A DNA stretch of 64,000 nt from Catenulispora sp. GP43 (lineage in GTDB: Bacteria > Actinomycetota > Actinomycetes > Streptomycetales > Catenulisporaceae), in assembly GCF_041260665.1 (NCBI RefSeq), contig NZ_JBGCCT010000025.1, forward strand, positions 108,465 to 172,464, written 5' to 3'. Below, in pieces: positions 9,576-18,339 of this stretch (position 1 is the first letter of the stretch; each line of letters begins with the position of its first letter). The translations under genes and the position numbers were made by a program. The notes beneath the pieces were generated by a model. That model did no database searches and was not told the DNA's origin. It saw only the letters and a program-made list of their open reading frames with translations.

Positions 9576-11216
9576 TCAGTGCTCCGGCAGGTCGACCACG
9601 GCGACGTCGGCCACGTGCGCGCGGATCCGTTCCGGCGGCAGCGCCACCGCCTTGGCCCAGTAGTAGATCACCAGGCTCACCACGGCCACCACGGCCAGCG
9701 ACCACCACTCCGACAGCCACGGGTCCTTCATCGGCCCGAAGGCGCTGACCCGCACGATGATCCCCATCCCCAGCAGGTACGGCAGCAGCCACTGCGCAGA
9801 GCGCAGCTCCAGCGGCGGCTGGGCCGGGTTCAGGTGAAAGATCCGGGAGATCGCCAGCAGCACGTAGCCGATGACGATCGCCACCCCGAGCCGCCAGTCG
9901 GTGTCCCAGCCGGCCCACAGGATGATCAGGTTCGCGACGATGAAGGCGAACGGCGCCATCACCTCCCCGGCAGCCAGGCGGTAGGGCCGCTCCACGTCCG
10001 GGAGCTTGTCGCGGAACACGCCGAAGGCCAGCGGCGCCCCGGCGTACATCAGCACACTGGCCGAGGTGATGAACGACACCAGCTGCTGCCAGCTGGGGAA
10101 CGGCAGGAAGCAGATGCAGCCGACCACGAACGCGGTGAGCATGCCCAGCCACGGCACCCCGCGCCGGTTGACGTGCTCGTACTGCACCGGGATGTAGCCG
10201 TTGCGGCTCAGGCCGTAGGTGATGCGGGAGGTGGACGTGGTGTAGATCAGGCCGGTGCCACCGGGGGAGATGATCGCGTCGATGTACAGGATCGTCGCCA
10301 GCCAGCCCAGGCCCACCAGTGTCGCCAGGCCCGCGAACGGCCCGCTGATGTTCTTGTAGTCCAGGTGCGCCCAGCCCGCGGCAAACGTCGCGGCCGGCAG
10401 CGCGGCGATGTAGACCACCTGCAGCATGATGTAGATCGCGGCGCCGATCAGGATCGACAGGATGGTCGCGCGCGGGATGTCCTTGCGCGGGTTGCGCGAC
10501 TCCCCGGCCAGCTGGATCGCCTGCTCGAAGCCGAGCAGGGCGAAGATGATGCCGGAGGTGGAGACCGCCGACATGATGCCGTGCGCGCCGAAGGGCATGA
10601 AGCCGCCGGCCTGCTTGGCCGTGAAGTTCGAGGCGTGGAAGTGCGTCAGGGCCAGCACGAAGATGGTGAGCAGCGGCACGCCGACCTTCCACCAGGTGGC
10701 GGCGTTGTTCACGGTGGCCAGCTTCTGGATCCCGAGGAAGTTCACGGCCGTGAAGATCGCCATCAGCAGCACCGCGACGAGTTCCCCGTAGCCGGTGAGC
10801 GTGCCGTCCTTGTGCTGCCAGCTGTCGGCCCAGGTGTAGTGCTGGGCGTAGCCGATCATCGCCTGGACCTCGATCGGCGGGACGGTCACGGCCTGCAGCC
10901 AGGTGAACCACCCGAACGAGGCCCCGGCCGCGCCGCCGAAGGCGTAGTGCGGGTAGCGCGCGGTGCCGCCGGCGACCGGGAACATGCCGCCGAGCTCGGC
11001 GTGCACGAACGCCAGCGCGATGATCGCCACCGCCGCGATGCCCCAGCTGATCAGGGCCGCGGGTCCCGCCGCGACCAGCGCCTTCTGCGCGCTGTAGAGC
11101 CAGCCCGACCCGATGATCGACCCTTCGGAGGCCCACAGCAGACCGATCAGGCCGATGTCGCGCCGCAGATGGGTCGAGTGCTGCCCGGAGCCGCCGGCCG
11201 CTTCTTGTACCGCCAT
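9576..11216 (-). CDS. APC-superfamily amino acid permease
   Basis: 546 residues with about 12 hydrophobic segments. The N-terminus carries the APC signature region (GLLWASEGSIIGSGWLYSAQ, with the small-residue unwound helix 1) and ELGGMFPVAGGTARYPHYAFG. The TMS 6 region ALLGFEQAIQLAGESRNPRKDIPRA is typical of amino acid/polyamine transporters. It probably imports an amino acid by proton symport or exchange; substrate not predictable. It follows enzyme I on the same strand but is separated from it by a stem-loop, so it may be a separate unit. Confidence 0.85.
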   Translation of the reverse strand: MAVQEAAGGSGQHSTHLRRDIGLIGLLWASEGSIIGSGWLYSAQKALVAAGPAALISWGIAAVAIIALAFVHAELGGMFPVAGGTARYPHYAFGGAAGASFGWFTWLQAVTVPPIEVQAMIGYAQHYTWADSWQHKDGTLTGYGELVAVLLMAIFTAVNFLGIQKLATVNNAATWWKVGVPLLTIFVLALTHFHASNFTAKQAGGFMPFGAHGIMSAVSTSGIIFALLGFEQAIQLAGESRNPRKDIPRATILSILIGAAIYIMLQVVYIAALPAATFAAGWAHLDYKNISGPFAGLATLVGLGWLATILYIDAIISPGGTGLIYTTSTSRITYGLSRNGYIPVQYEHVNRRGVPWLGMLTAFVVGCICFLPFPSWQQLVSFITSASVLMYAGAPLAFGVFRDKLPDVERPYRLAAGEVMAPFAFIVANLIILWAGWDTDWRLGVAIVIGYVLLAISRIFHLNPAQPPLELRSAQWLLPYLLGMGIIVRVSAFGPMKDPWLSEWWSLAVVAVVSLVIYYWAKAVALPPERIRAHVADVAVVDLPEH

Positions 11217-11217
11217 A

Positions 11218-11267
11218 TTCGGAGGTTTCGTCCGAAAGGGCTCTTCTGTAACCTTTCTGCCTCCGAA
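11218..11267 (-). promoter_or_regulatory. Nested stem-loop before the permease gene
   Basis: On the minus strand TTCGGAGG pairs with CCTCCGAA, and inside these GAAAGG pairs with CCTTTC, giving an interrupted hairpin over 50 bases. It begins 29 bases after the enzyme I stop and ends next to the permease start, burying its ribosome-site region. It could end the PTS transcript, or be a translational or attenuation control of the permease. No known riboswitch fold is recognised. Confidence 0.45.
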
Positions 11268-11295
11268 CGGGTCACCGGCTGGCGTCCGCGCCGTG

Positions 11296-12945
11296 TCAGG
11301 ACCGGGACACCAGCTCCCTGGCTTCGGCGGGGTCCGCGGCGTCGCGCGCCATGGCCGCGAGGTCCCGGCACTGCGCCAGGGTGCGCGCGCCGAGTGCGGC
11401 GTGGACGGCGGGAACCGCGGCGGCGGCCATCGACAGCGAGGTCACCCCCAGCCCGACCAGCACCGGGGCCAGCCGCGGATCGGCCGCCGCCTCGCCGCAG
11501 ACGCCCACCGGCTTGCCCGCCTCGCGCCCGGCCCCGGCGGCCAGCGCGATCAGCTCCAGCAGCGCCGGCTGCCAGGGGTCGAGCAGGTCCGGCAGGCGGC
11601 CGTCCTGGCGGTCGGCGGCCATCGTGTACTGGCCCAGGTCGTTGGTGCCGATGGACAGGAAGTCCAGGTGCTCCAGCAGCCGGGCCGCGCGCAGCGCCGC
11701 GGCCGGGATCTCGATCATGGCGCCGACGTGCTCCAGGCCGTGCGCGCGGGCCCGTTCGGCGAACTCGGCGGCCTCGCCGGGGGTGGCGACCATCGGGGCC
11801 ATGGTCCAGACCTCGCAGGACGCTTCCGCGGCAGCCGAGGCGATGGCGGCGAGCTGGTCGTCCAGGACTTCGGGGCGCAAGCGCGCGGTGCGCAGGCCCC
11901 TGACGCCCAGCGCCGGGTTCTCCTCGGCGGGCAGGCCGAGGAAGGGCAGGGGTTTGTCGGCGCCGGCGTCCAGGGTGCGGATGACGACGCGGGTGCCGGG
12001 TTCGGGGAAGGCGTTGAAGAGCTCCAGGTAGGCGGCGTGTTGTTCAGCTTTGGAGGGGGCGTCTTTGCGTCCGAGGAAGAGGAACTCGGTGCGCAGCAGG
12101 CCGACGCCTTGGGCGCCGGGGCGGACGTCTTTCAGCGCGCCGATGTTCAGGTAGAGGGACACGGGATGGCCGTCGGCGGTGCGGCAGGGGCCGAGGGCGG
12201 CGAGGTCGGCTTGGGTGCGGGGGCGCGGCACGGTGGCGCTGGACTGTTCTACGCCGACGGCGACCGTCCCGGCGGTGCCGTCGACCGCGACGACTGTCCC
12301 GTCGGCGACCCCGGTCGCGCCGGCGGCCGCGACGACCGCCGGGATGCCGAGGCCGCGCGCCAGGATCGCGGTGTGGCTGGTCGGGCCGCCGCGCTCGGTG
12401 ACGATCGCGAGGACCCGGTCCGGGTTCAGGTTCGCGGTGTCGGCGGGGGCGAGGTCGGCGGCCACCAGGACGAAGGGATGGCCGGGGTCGGGGATGCCGG
12501 GGATCGGCCGGCCCAGGACGGTCGCCACGGCCCGGTCGCGCAGGTCTTCGAGGTCCGCGGCACGCTCGGCGAGGTAGCCGCCGTCCTCGCGCAGGAGGTC
12601 GGCCTGGGCGTCGAAGGCTTCGGTAAGGGCGTGGGCGGCGTCGGAGCCGGCGGCGGTGCGGTGGCCGATGTCCTCGGCCAGGAGCGGGTCCTGGGCGATC
12701 ATCGCGAGGGCTTCGAGGATGTCGCGGGCCTCGCCGGACAGGCGCTCGGCGCGGGTGGTGAGGTCGGAGGCCAGGGCGGTGACGGCTTGGCAGGCCGAGG
12801 CCAGTTCGGCGGCGGGGTCGGTGACCTGGTGCGGCGGCGGGAGGGGCGCCGGGGCGGTCATGCGGACGACCGGACCGGTCGCCGCGCCCGCGCTCACCCC
12901 GACACCGCTGAGCATCACCAGATCAGTGAGTTGTCGCTCAGGCAT
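11296..12945 (-). CDS. ptsI: PTS enzyme I (phosphoenolpyruvate-protein phosphotransferase)
   Basis: 549 residues, close to the family norm. The phosphorylated His, near residue 191, is in GGPTSHTAILARGLGIPAVV. The C-terminal PEP-binding TIM barrel shows LRTEFLFLGRKDAPSKAEQ, MIEIPAA, IGTNDLGQY and the catalytic Cys, near residue 482, in VCGEAAADP. It takes phosphate from PEP and passes it to HPr. Its start overlaps the HPr stop by 8 bases, indicating translational coupling. Finding ptsI inside a sugar-specific PTS operon rather than alone suggests a locally dedicated phosphorelay. Confidence 0.94.
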   Translation of the reverse strand: MPERQLTDLVMLSGVGVSAGAATGPVVRMTAPAPLPPPHQVTDPAAELASACQAVTALASDLTTRAERLSGEARDILEALAMIAQDPLLAEDIGHRTAAGSDAAHALTEAFDAQADLLREDGGYLAERAADLEDLRDRAVATVLGRPIPGIPDPGHPFVLVAADLAPADTANLNPDRVLAIVTERGGPTSHTAILARGLGIPAVVAAAGATGVADGTVVAVDGTAGTVAVGVEQSSATVPRPRTQADLAALGPCRTADGHPVSLYLNIGALKDVRPGAQGVGLLRTEFLFLGRKDAPSKAEQHAAYLELFNAFPEPGTRVVIRTLDAGADKPLPFLGLPAEENPALGVRGLRTARLRPEVLDDQLAAIASAAAEASCEVWTMAPMVATPGEAAEFAERARAHGLEHVGAMIEIPAAALRAARLLEHLDFLSIGTNDLGQYTMAADRQDGRLPDLLDPWQPALLELIALAAGAGREAGKPVGVCGEAAADPRLAPVLVGLGVTSLSMAAAAVPAVHAALGARTLAQCRDLAAMARDAADPAEARELVSRS

Positions 12946-13219
12946 CCCCGCCCTCCTCGTCCAGGTTCCGCGCGATCAGCTCGGCCAGCGCCGCGACCGC
13001 CGCCTCGGCGCCCTCGCCGTCGGCCTCCAGGGTGACCTCCGTCCCCTGCTTCACCCGCGCCGCGAGCACCGCGAGGATGCTGCGGGTGTCGATCGCCGGC
13101 CGGTCGCCCACCCGCAGGCGCACCGTCGCCGGCTGCTGCGCGGCGGCCTGGACCAGCAGTTTCGCCGGGCGGGCGTGGAGTCCGCTGGTGGATCCGACGA
13201 CGACGGTGCGCTCGATCAT
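12938..13219 (-). CDS. ptsH: HPr phosphocarrier protein
   Basis: 93 residues. The active-site His15 lies in the classical context GLHARPA, so it accepts phosphate from enzyme I and passes it to the IIA protein. A serine at position 47 (DTRSILAV) sits where Gram-positive HPr is regulated by HPr kinase, though the surrounding sequence differs from the low-GC consensus and no kinase is in the window. The C-terminus has an acidic tail. It overlaps ptsI by 8 bases and follows the zinc dehydrogenase by 39 bases on the same strand. Confidence 0.93.
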   Translation of the reverse strand: MIERTVVVGSTSGLHARPAKLLVQAAAQQPATVRLRVGDRPAIDTRSILAVLAARVKQGTEVTLEADGEGAEAAVAALAELIARNLDEEGGDA

Positions 13220-13258
13220 GGCTGTCTCCTCAGCTCGGGACTCGGTTCGGGGCCCGGT

Positions 13259-14299
13259 TCAGGGCTCGATGGTGACCTTGATGGCCTCGCCCTTGGCCAC
13301 GATGTCCAGGGCGTCCAGCACCCGCTCCAGCGGCAGCCGGACCGAGATCAGGTCCTTGACGGGCACCTCGCCGGTGGCGATCAGCTCCAGGGCGCGGGCG
13401 TTGTGCGCCGGCGAGGAGCCGTTCGCGCCGACGATCGTCAGTTCGCGGTAGTGGACCAGGTTGGAGTCCAGGGTGATGGTCGGCTTGTCCTTGGGCAGAC
13501 CGCCGAAGAAGCTGATGCGGGCGCGCGGGGCGGCGATCTGCAGGGCCTGCTCCTGCGCGGCGCCGGCGGCGGTGGCGGTGATCACCACGTCCACGCCGCG
13601 GCCGTCGGTGAGCTTGCGGACCTGCTCGATGATGTCGCCGTCTTCGGCGCAGACCGTGTCGTCGGGGTGGACCAGGTCCGCGGCCAGCTGGAGGCGTTCG
13701 CGGTTCACCTCGATCATGATGATGCGCGCCACGCCCCGGGAGCGGGCCAGGCGTACGTGCAGGCAGCCGATGGGGCCCGCGCCGAAGACCGCCACCACGT
13801 CGCCGGGGCCGGTGCCGGCCAGTTCCTGGCCGTTGAGCACGCAGGCCAGCGGTTCGGTCACCGAGGCCTCGTCGGCGCCGACGCCGTCGGGGATCCGGTT
13901 CATCCCGTCCACGGCCAGTACGCTGCGCGGGACCACCATGTACTCGGCGAAGCCGCCCTCGTACTGGTAGCCCATCGACTCCTGGTTCAGGCACACGGTC
14001 TGGTGGCCGCGGGTGCACTCCTCGCAGGTGCCGTCCGGGATCGCGGCGATCACCTGCACCCGGTCCCCCGGCGCCCAGCCGTCGACGCCGTCGCCGACCT
14101 CGACGATCTCCCCGGCGATCTCGTGCCCCATCACCCGGGGCGGGGCGATGCGGAAGTGCCCGGAGCGGAAGATCTTCAGATCGGTCCCGCACATCGAGCA
14201 GGCCAGCACCCGGATCTTCACCTCGCCGGGGAGGGGCGTGGGTTCGGGCACCTCCTCGATCCGGACGTCCCCGGGTCCGTGGAACACTGCGGCCTTCAT
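13259..14299 (-). CDS. Zinc-dependent alcohol/polyol-phosphate dehydrogenase (MDR family)
   Basis: 346 residues from ATG 14299, which overlaps the IIA stop as ATGA. Catalytic zinc ligands are Cys37 (SMCGTD) and His59-Glu60 (GHE); the NAD Rossmann motif is VFGAGPIG. The structural-zinc loop has Cys92, Cys95 and Cys103, but the usual first Cys is Asp89. Relatives include sorbitol, threonine and galactitol-1-phosphate dehydrogenases. Inside a hexitol PTS operon it is best read as the hexitol-phosphate dehydrogenase making a ketose phosphate. The usual mannitol enzyme MtlD belongs to another family and is absent here. Confidence 0.85.
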   Translation of the reverse strand: MKAAVFHGPGDVRIEEVPEPTPLPGEVKIRVLACSMCGTDLKIFRSGHFRIAPPRVMGHEIAGEIVEVGDGVDGWAPGDRVQVIAAIPDGTCEECTRGHQTVCLNQESMGYQYEGGFAEYMVVPRSVLAVDGMNRIPDGVGADEASVTEPLACVLNGQELAGTGPGDVVAVFGAGPIGCLHVRLARSRGVARIIMIEVNRERLQLAADLVHPDDTVCAEDGDIIEQVRKLTDGRGVDVVITATAAGAAQEQALQIAAPRARISFFGGLPKDKPTITLDSNLVHYRELTIVGANGSSPAHNARALELIATGEVPVKDLISVRLPLERVLDALDIVAKGEAIKVTIEP

Positions 14300-14757
14300 A
14301 CGTTCTCTGCCTTTCCTGCTGGCTGAAGCAGCCGGATCACTTCGTTCGCGGTTGTTGCCTGGTGCAGTTGGTCGGCCCGCTCGGGGTCCATCAGGACCTC
14401 GGCGAGTTCGGCGAGGATGTCCAGGTGCCGGTCGCCGAGGGCGGCGATGGCCACGCACATCGACACCTCCTGTCCATCGCCCCAGTCGACGGGTTCGGCC
14501 AGGGCGAGGACGGCCAGCGCGTCGCGCCGGACGTACTTCTTGCCGGCGGCGGTGGAGTGCGGGATCGCCACTCCGGCGCCGATGTAGGTGGAGATCTCGT
14601 CCTCGCGCTCGCGCATCGAGGGGATGTAGTCCTCGCTCACGGCTCCGATCTCGACGAGCAGCTCGCCGCAGCGGCGGACCGCGTCGTAGCGGTCGGAGAC
14701 CGGGACGCCGAACCGGACGCCCCTGCCGGCCAGCAGGCCGTCACGGGTGTCAGACAT
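14296..14757 (-). CDS. mtlF: PTS mannitol/fructose-type IIA component
   Basis: 153 residues. The phosphorylated His67 is in GVAIPHST, within a fold typical of mannitol/fructose IIA proteins (YIGAG before, MCVAIAALGDRHLDIL after). It receives phosphate from HPr and hands it to IIB. Its start overlaps the IIB stop by 8 bases and its stop overlaps the dehydrogenase start as ATGA, so the operon is tightly coupled. The mannitol assignment comes mainly from the strong resemblance of IIC and IIB; an alternative hexitol substrate is possible. Confidence 0.9.
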   Translation of the reverse strand: MSDTRDGLLAGRGVRFGVPVSDRYDAVRRCGELLVEIGAVSEDYIPSMREREDEISTYIGAGVAIPHSTAAGKKYVRRDALAVLALAEPVDWGDGQEVSMCVAIAALGDRHLDILAELAEVLMDPERADQLHQATTANEVIRLLQPAGKAENV

Positions 14758-15058
14758 CGATGGTGCCGCCTTCCTTCACGGCCTTGACCACCTTGGTCAC
14801 CGCCGGGTCGCCGAGGAAGACCTGGAAGGCCACCACCGGCTTGCCGGGGGCCGCGGCGCGGGCCCGCTCGGCCAGGCTCTGCTGGGTCAGGATCAGGTCG
14901 GCGTCGGCGGGGATCGCCGAGACCTGCGCGTGCTCGACGCTCACGCCGGTGTTCTTCAGCTGGCGCTTCAAGGTTCCGGCCAGCATCACCGAGGACCCCA
15001 TGCCCGCGTCGCAGGCCACGATGATCTTCTTGATGTCCGTCGCGGACAGAGTGCTCAT
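14750..15058 (-). CDS. PTS mannitol-type IIB component
   Basis: 102 residues. The N-terminal strand and P-loop IIVACDAGMGSSVM hold the phosphocysteine Cys16, the same signature as the IIB domain of MtlA. It transfers phosphate from IIA to the incoming hexitol on IIC. In Escherichia coli IIB is fused to IIC; here it is a separate protein whose start overlaps the IIC stop as ATGA. Length is normal for a free IIB. Confidence 0.92.
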   Translation of the reverse strand: MSTLSATDIKKIIVACDAGMGSSVMLAGTLKRQLKNTGVSVEHAQVSAIPADADLILTQQSLAERARAAAPGKPVVAFQVFLGDPAVTKVVKAVKEGGTIDV

Positions 15059-16194
15059 GCCGTCGCTCCTTCCGGTGAAGCCTGTGCGGGCACGGCCGCG
15101 CCGTCGTCCGCGTCTGTCGTCTCCTCAGCTTCTTCCGGTTTTTCGCCGCGCCCGAACCCGAGCAGCAGCGAGGCGACGATGAAGGACACCGCCGCGGCTA
15201 CCACGACTCCGGCCAGGACTCCGAAGTAGCTCCCGCGCGGGGTCTCGGTGAGGTAGGCGAAGATCGAGCCCGGCGAGGGCGAGGCGACCAGGCCGGCCCC
15301 GGTGACGGAGAACACTGAGATACCCGCGAAGCCGCCGGCGATCGCGGCCAGGATCAGGCGCGGCTTCATCAGGATGTAGGGGAAGTAGATCTCGTGGATG
15401 CCGCCGAGGAACTGGATCACGATGGCGCCGGGGACCGACGGGCGCAGCGCGCGCGGGCCGAACAGCAGGTAGGCGCACAGGATCCCGAGGCCCGGACCGG
15501 GGTTGGACTCCAGCATGAACAGGATCGACTTGTGGTGCGGGCCCGCGGCCTGGGCCACCGCCAGCGGGTCCAGGACGCCGTGGTTGATGGCGTTGTTCAG
15601 GAACAGCACCTTGGCCGGCTCGATCAGGATGCTGACGAAGGGCAGCAGGTGGTGGTTCAGCACCCAGTTGACGCCGTGCCCGGCCCAGTCGGTCACGTGG
15701 TTCACGGCCGGGCCGATCGCCCACTTGCCCAGCACCGCGAAGGCGCCGCCGATGATGCCCAGGGAGAAGTTGTCGACCAGCATCTCGAACCCGGCGCGCA
15801 GCCGGTCCGCGGTCAGCTTGTCGAACTGCTTGAGCACCCATGCCGAGGCCGGGCCGGCGATCATCGCTCCGAGGAACATCGGCACCGAGGAGCCGACCAC
15901 CACGCCGGTGGTGGCGATGGCGCCGATCACCGCGCCGCGCTGGCCGTGCACGATCCGGCCGCCGGTGTAGCCGATCAGGATCGGCAGCAGGTAGGTGATC
16001 ATCGGCGAGACCAGCTCGCCGAGGGACTTGTTCGGGGTCCAGCCGGTGGGGATGAACAGCGCGGTGATCAGGCCCCAGGCGATGAAGGCGCCGATGTTCG
16101 GCATCACCATCGAGGCCAGGAACGAGCCGAACTGCTGAACCTTGGCTTTCAGTCCGGTGCCGGTGGGGGCCGGCGTATAAGCCATCGAAGACAT
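15055..16194 (-). CDS. mtlA: PTS mannitol-specific IIC permease
   Basis: 379 residues of multi-spanning membrane protein. Long stretches match the MtlA IIC domain: FLASMVMPNIGAFIAWGLIT, LLPILIGYTGGRIVHGQRG, PMFLGAMIAGP, LFLNNAINHGVLDP and the hallmark GGIHEIYFPYILMKPRLIL. It carries the hexitol across the membrane while IIB phosphorylates it. The C-terminal tail is acidic and ends where the IIB gene begins. Mannitol is the likely substrate by homology. Context (zinc dehydrogenase plus PfkB kinase) leaves room for galactitol, sorbitol or arabitol. Confidence 0.92.
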   Translation of the reverse strand: MSSMAYTPAPTGTGLKAKVQQFGSFLASMVMPNIGAFIAWGLITALFIPTGWTPNKSLGELVSPMITYLLPILIGYTGGRIVHGQRGAVIGAIATTGVVVGSSVPMFLGAMIAGPASAWVLKQFDKLTADRLRAGFEMLVDNFSLGIIGGAFAVLGKWAIGPAVNHVTDWAGHGVNWVLNHHLLPFVSILIEPAKVLFLNNAINHGVLDPLAVAQAAGPHHKSILFMLESNPGPGLGILCAYLLFGPRALRPSVPGAIVIQFLGGIHEIYFPYILMKPRLILAAIAGGFAGISVFSVTGAGLVASPSPGSIFAYLTETPRGSYFGVLAGVVVAAAVSFIVASLLLGFGRGEKPEEAEETTDADDGAAVPAQASPEGATA

Positions 16195-16283
16195 GCGTCC
16201 TCCTAGGGACGTCAGGACAATCGTGTGGGTTGGTTCCTCACTTGCTGTGCTGGGCAGTGCTTCGGCGCAGGTGGCGGCGGGGT

Positions 16284-17261
16284 TCAGCCGTTGTCGGCGA
16301 GGTGCAGGGACCCCGCCGGTTTACCTCCCGGGTCGCGCACGACCCGGATTCCCTCCCGGCTCACGTCCGGCGGGCCGGGCATCTGGCTGCCCGGCAGCCC
16401 GACCGCGGCCCTGGCCCAGGCCATTCCCTCGATCAGCGCCTGGCCGCCCTCACCGCCGGCGGCCAGGAACCCGGCCAGCAGCGCGTCCCCGGCCCCGACG
16501 GTGCTCACCGGCTCGATCGCCTCGGCGGTGCCGAACAGCGCGCCGGAGGAGTCGACGAGCACGGAGCCGTCCGCGCCCAGGCTTGCCAGGACCGCCTTGA
16601 CGCCCCGGGAGCACAGCTTCTCGGCCGCGGCGACGACCTCGCCGATGCTGTTCAGCGGGGTGCCGACGGCGGCGGCCAGCTCCTGGCGGTTCGGCTTGAC
16701 CAGATCCGGGCCGGCGTCGACCGCGGCCAGCAGCGCCGCGCCGCTGGTGTCCACCGCGACGCGGACCCCGTGCTCGGCGAACTGCGCGGTCAGGGTCGCG
16801 TAGACGTCGTCGGGCACACCCGGCGGCAGGCTGCCGGACAGCACGGCCCAGGAGGCGCCGGCGTTCGCAGGATCCTGCGACACGCAGCGGTCCAGCACCG
16901 CCTCGGCGAGCAGCGCCACCTCCCTGCCGGTCAGCGCCCCGCCGGGGGCGTTGACCTTCGTGACCCGGCCGTCGGCCTCGGCCAGCGTGATGTTCGACCG
17001 GGTCCAGCCGTCGACCTGGACCTCGGTCACCGGTACGCCGTCGTTCTGCAGCAGGCGCGCCAGTTCCTCGCCGTCCGGCCCGGCACACGGGATCACCGCG
17101 TGCGAGGCGACGCCGAAGGCGCGCAGCACCCGGGTCACGTTCACGCCCTTGCCGCCGGGGTCGATCCGGGCGGAGGTGGCGCGCAGCACCTCGCCGCGGC
17201 GCAGCGAGTCCAGCGCCAGTGTGCGGTCCAGGCTGGGATTGAGGGTCAGGGTCACGATCAT
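16284..17261 (-). CDS. PfkB-family 1-phosphofructokinase / tagatose-6-phosphate kinase
   Basis: 325 residues. Typical FruK/LacC features: start MIVTLTLNPSLDRTL, the glycine-rich sugar-binding motif DPGGKGVNVTRVLRAFG and the ATP/catalytic motif STVGAGDALLAGFLA with its base Asp. It phosphorylates a ketose phosphate to a bisphosphate for aldolase cleavage. ATG 17261 overlaps the DeoR stop as ATGA; the much longer upstream opening in this frame is antisense to the regulator. With the dehydrogenase downstream it would give hexitol-P to ketose-P to ketose bisphosphate. A gap of 89 bases separates it from IIC. Confidence 0.9.
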   Translation of the reverse strand: MIVTLTLNPSLDRTLALDSLRRGEVLRATSARIDPGGKGVNVTRVLRAFGVASHAVIPCAGPDGEELARLLQNDGVPVTEVQVDGWTRSNITLAEADGRVTKVNAPGGALTGREVALLAEAVLDRCVSQDPANAGASWAVLSGSLPPGVPDDVYATLTAQFAEHGVRVAVDTSGAALLAAVDAGPDLVKPNRQELAAAVGTPLNSIGEVVAAAEKLCSRGVKAVLASLGADGSVLVDSSGALFGTAEAIEPVSTVGAGDALLAGFLAAGGEGGQALIEGMAWARAAVGLPGSQMPGPPDVSREGIRVVRDPGGKPAGSLHLADNG

Positions 17262-18019
17262 GCCCGGACCACCCGCACCCCGGCGCCGCCGAACTCGGCG
17301 GCGGTCTCCTCGTCCAGGCCGGCGTCGGTGACGAACAGGTCGACGTCGTCCAGGCCGCCGAAGCGCGCCATGCAGTCGTTGCCGACCTTGGTGTGGTCGG
17401 CCAGCAGCACGGTGCGCCGGGCCGCGCCGATCATCGCCCGCTTCACCGCCGCCTCGGCCAGATCCGGGGTGGTCAGCCCGCGCGCCACCGACACCCCGTT
17501 GGTCGCCATGAAGGCCACGTCCACACACAGTTGGGACAAGGGGGCCAGGGCCCATTCGTCCACCGCGGCCAGGGTGCGGCCGCGGATCCGGCCGCCGAGC
17601 ATCAGGACCGTGAGATTCGGCCGGGCGACCAGCTGCGCGGCCAGCGCCGGGGCGTTCACCACCACGGTCAGCTCGCGGTCGGCCGGCAGCGCCGAGGCCA
17701 GCCGGCCCGTGGTGGTCCCGGCGTCGATGATGATCGAGCCCTCCTCCGGGATCTCGGCCAGCGCGGCCTTGACGATGCGCTCCTTCTCCGCGGTCATGCT
17801 CTGGTCCCGCACGGCCAGCGCCGGCTCGAAACCGAGCCGCTCGACCGGGATCGCCCCGCCGTGCACCCGGCGCACGAGGCCGGCCCGCTCCAGGGCGGTC
17901 AGGTCCCGGCGGATCGTCTCGGTGGTCACCGTCAGGTCCTCGGCCAGGACCACGACGTCGACCCGGCCGTCGACCCGCGCCTTGTGCAGGATCGCCTGCT
18001 GTCGTTCCTCTGCGTACAT
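17258..18019 (-). CDS. DeoR-family transcriptional regulator of the hexitol PTS operon
   Basis: 253 residues. The N-terminal winged helix (MYAEERQQAILHKARVDGRV, then TTETIRRDLTALERAGLVRRVHGGA) is the DeoR signature, and the C-terminal sugar-phosphate sensor contains IIDAGTTTGRLASAL and LADHTKVG. DeoR proteins usually repress and are released by a phosphorylated sugar, here probably the ketose phosphate or bisphosphate from the pathway. As first gene it likely autoregulates the whole operon from the intergenic region 18020-18120. Confidence 0.92.
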   Translation of the reverse strand: MYAEERQQAILHKARVDGRVDVVVLAEDLTVTTETIRRDLTALERAGLVRRVHGGAIPVERLGFEPALAVRDQSMTAEKERIVKAALAEIPEEGSIIIDAGTTTGRLASALPADRELTVVVNAPALAAQLVARPNLTVLMLGGRIRGRTLAAVDEWALAPLSQLCVDVAFMATNGVSVARGLTTPDLAEAAVKRAMIGAARRTVLLADHTKVGNDCMARFGGLDDVDLFVTDAGLDEETAAEFGGAGVRVVRA

Positions 18020-18339
18020 GGGCCACCCCGGGTGTGCTCGGTGAGCTCAGCGATCTTCTTGCGGCATCCGGCGTTTGGTTTCCACGCCGTTTCCCTTTGT
18101 TCGTGTTGGTTTTACGCCCAGCCGCCGGGGCTGTCAAGGCTCCGACCTCGGACGTCGCAGACCGCTGATTCTTTGCGCGCGAACCCTGGCCGTCCGCCGC
18201 GGGCCGGAGTAGCATCCCCGGTGACTTCGTGGGTTGAATCGATTTAATCTTCAGCGCGACCAGCACAAGCTGTGCACTCCCAGTACTTCTCATGAGCTCG
18301 ATTCCCCATGCCCGAAAACGTTTCAGGAGAGGCACCACC
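18020..18339. promoter_or_regulatory. Divergent control region between DeoR/PTS operon and rhamnosidase gene
   Basis: 320 bases with no gene. On the minus strand the stretch 18070-18115 holds several AAACC/GAAAC direct repeats, about one helical turn apart, which is the kind of site DeoR regulators use. GGCGT and ACGCC (about 18070-18087) form a short hairpin within it. A separate near-palindrome at 18234-18247 belongs to the rhamnosidase side. Promoter elements could not be fixed with confidence. Confidence 0.4.
18234..18247. promoter_or_regulatory. Near-palindromic operator upstream of the rhamnosidase gene
   Basis: TTGAATCGATTTAA is a near-perfect palindrome about 92 bases before the GTG start. 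The same core (TGAATCGATT) recurs at 21010-21021 before the ABC importer. CG-centred palindromes of this size are typical of LacI-family operators. The regulator gene is not in the window. Confidence 0.6.
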
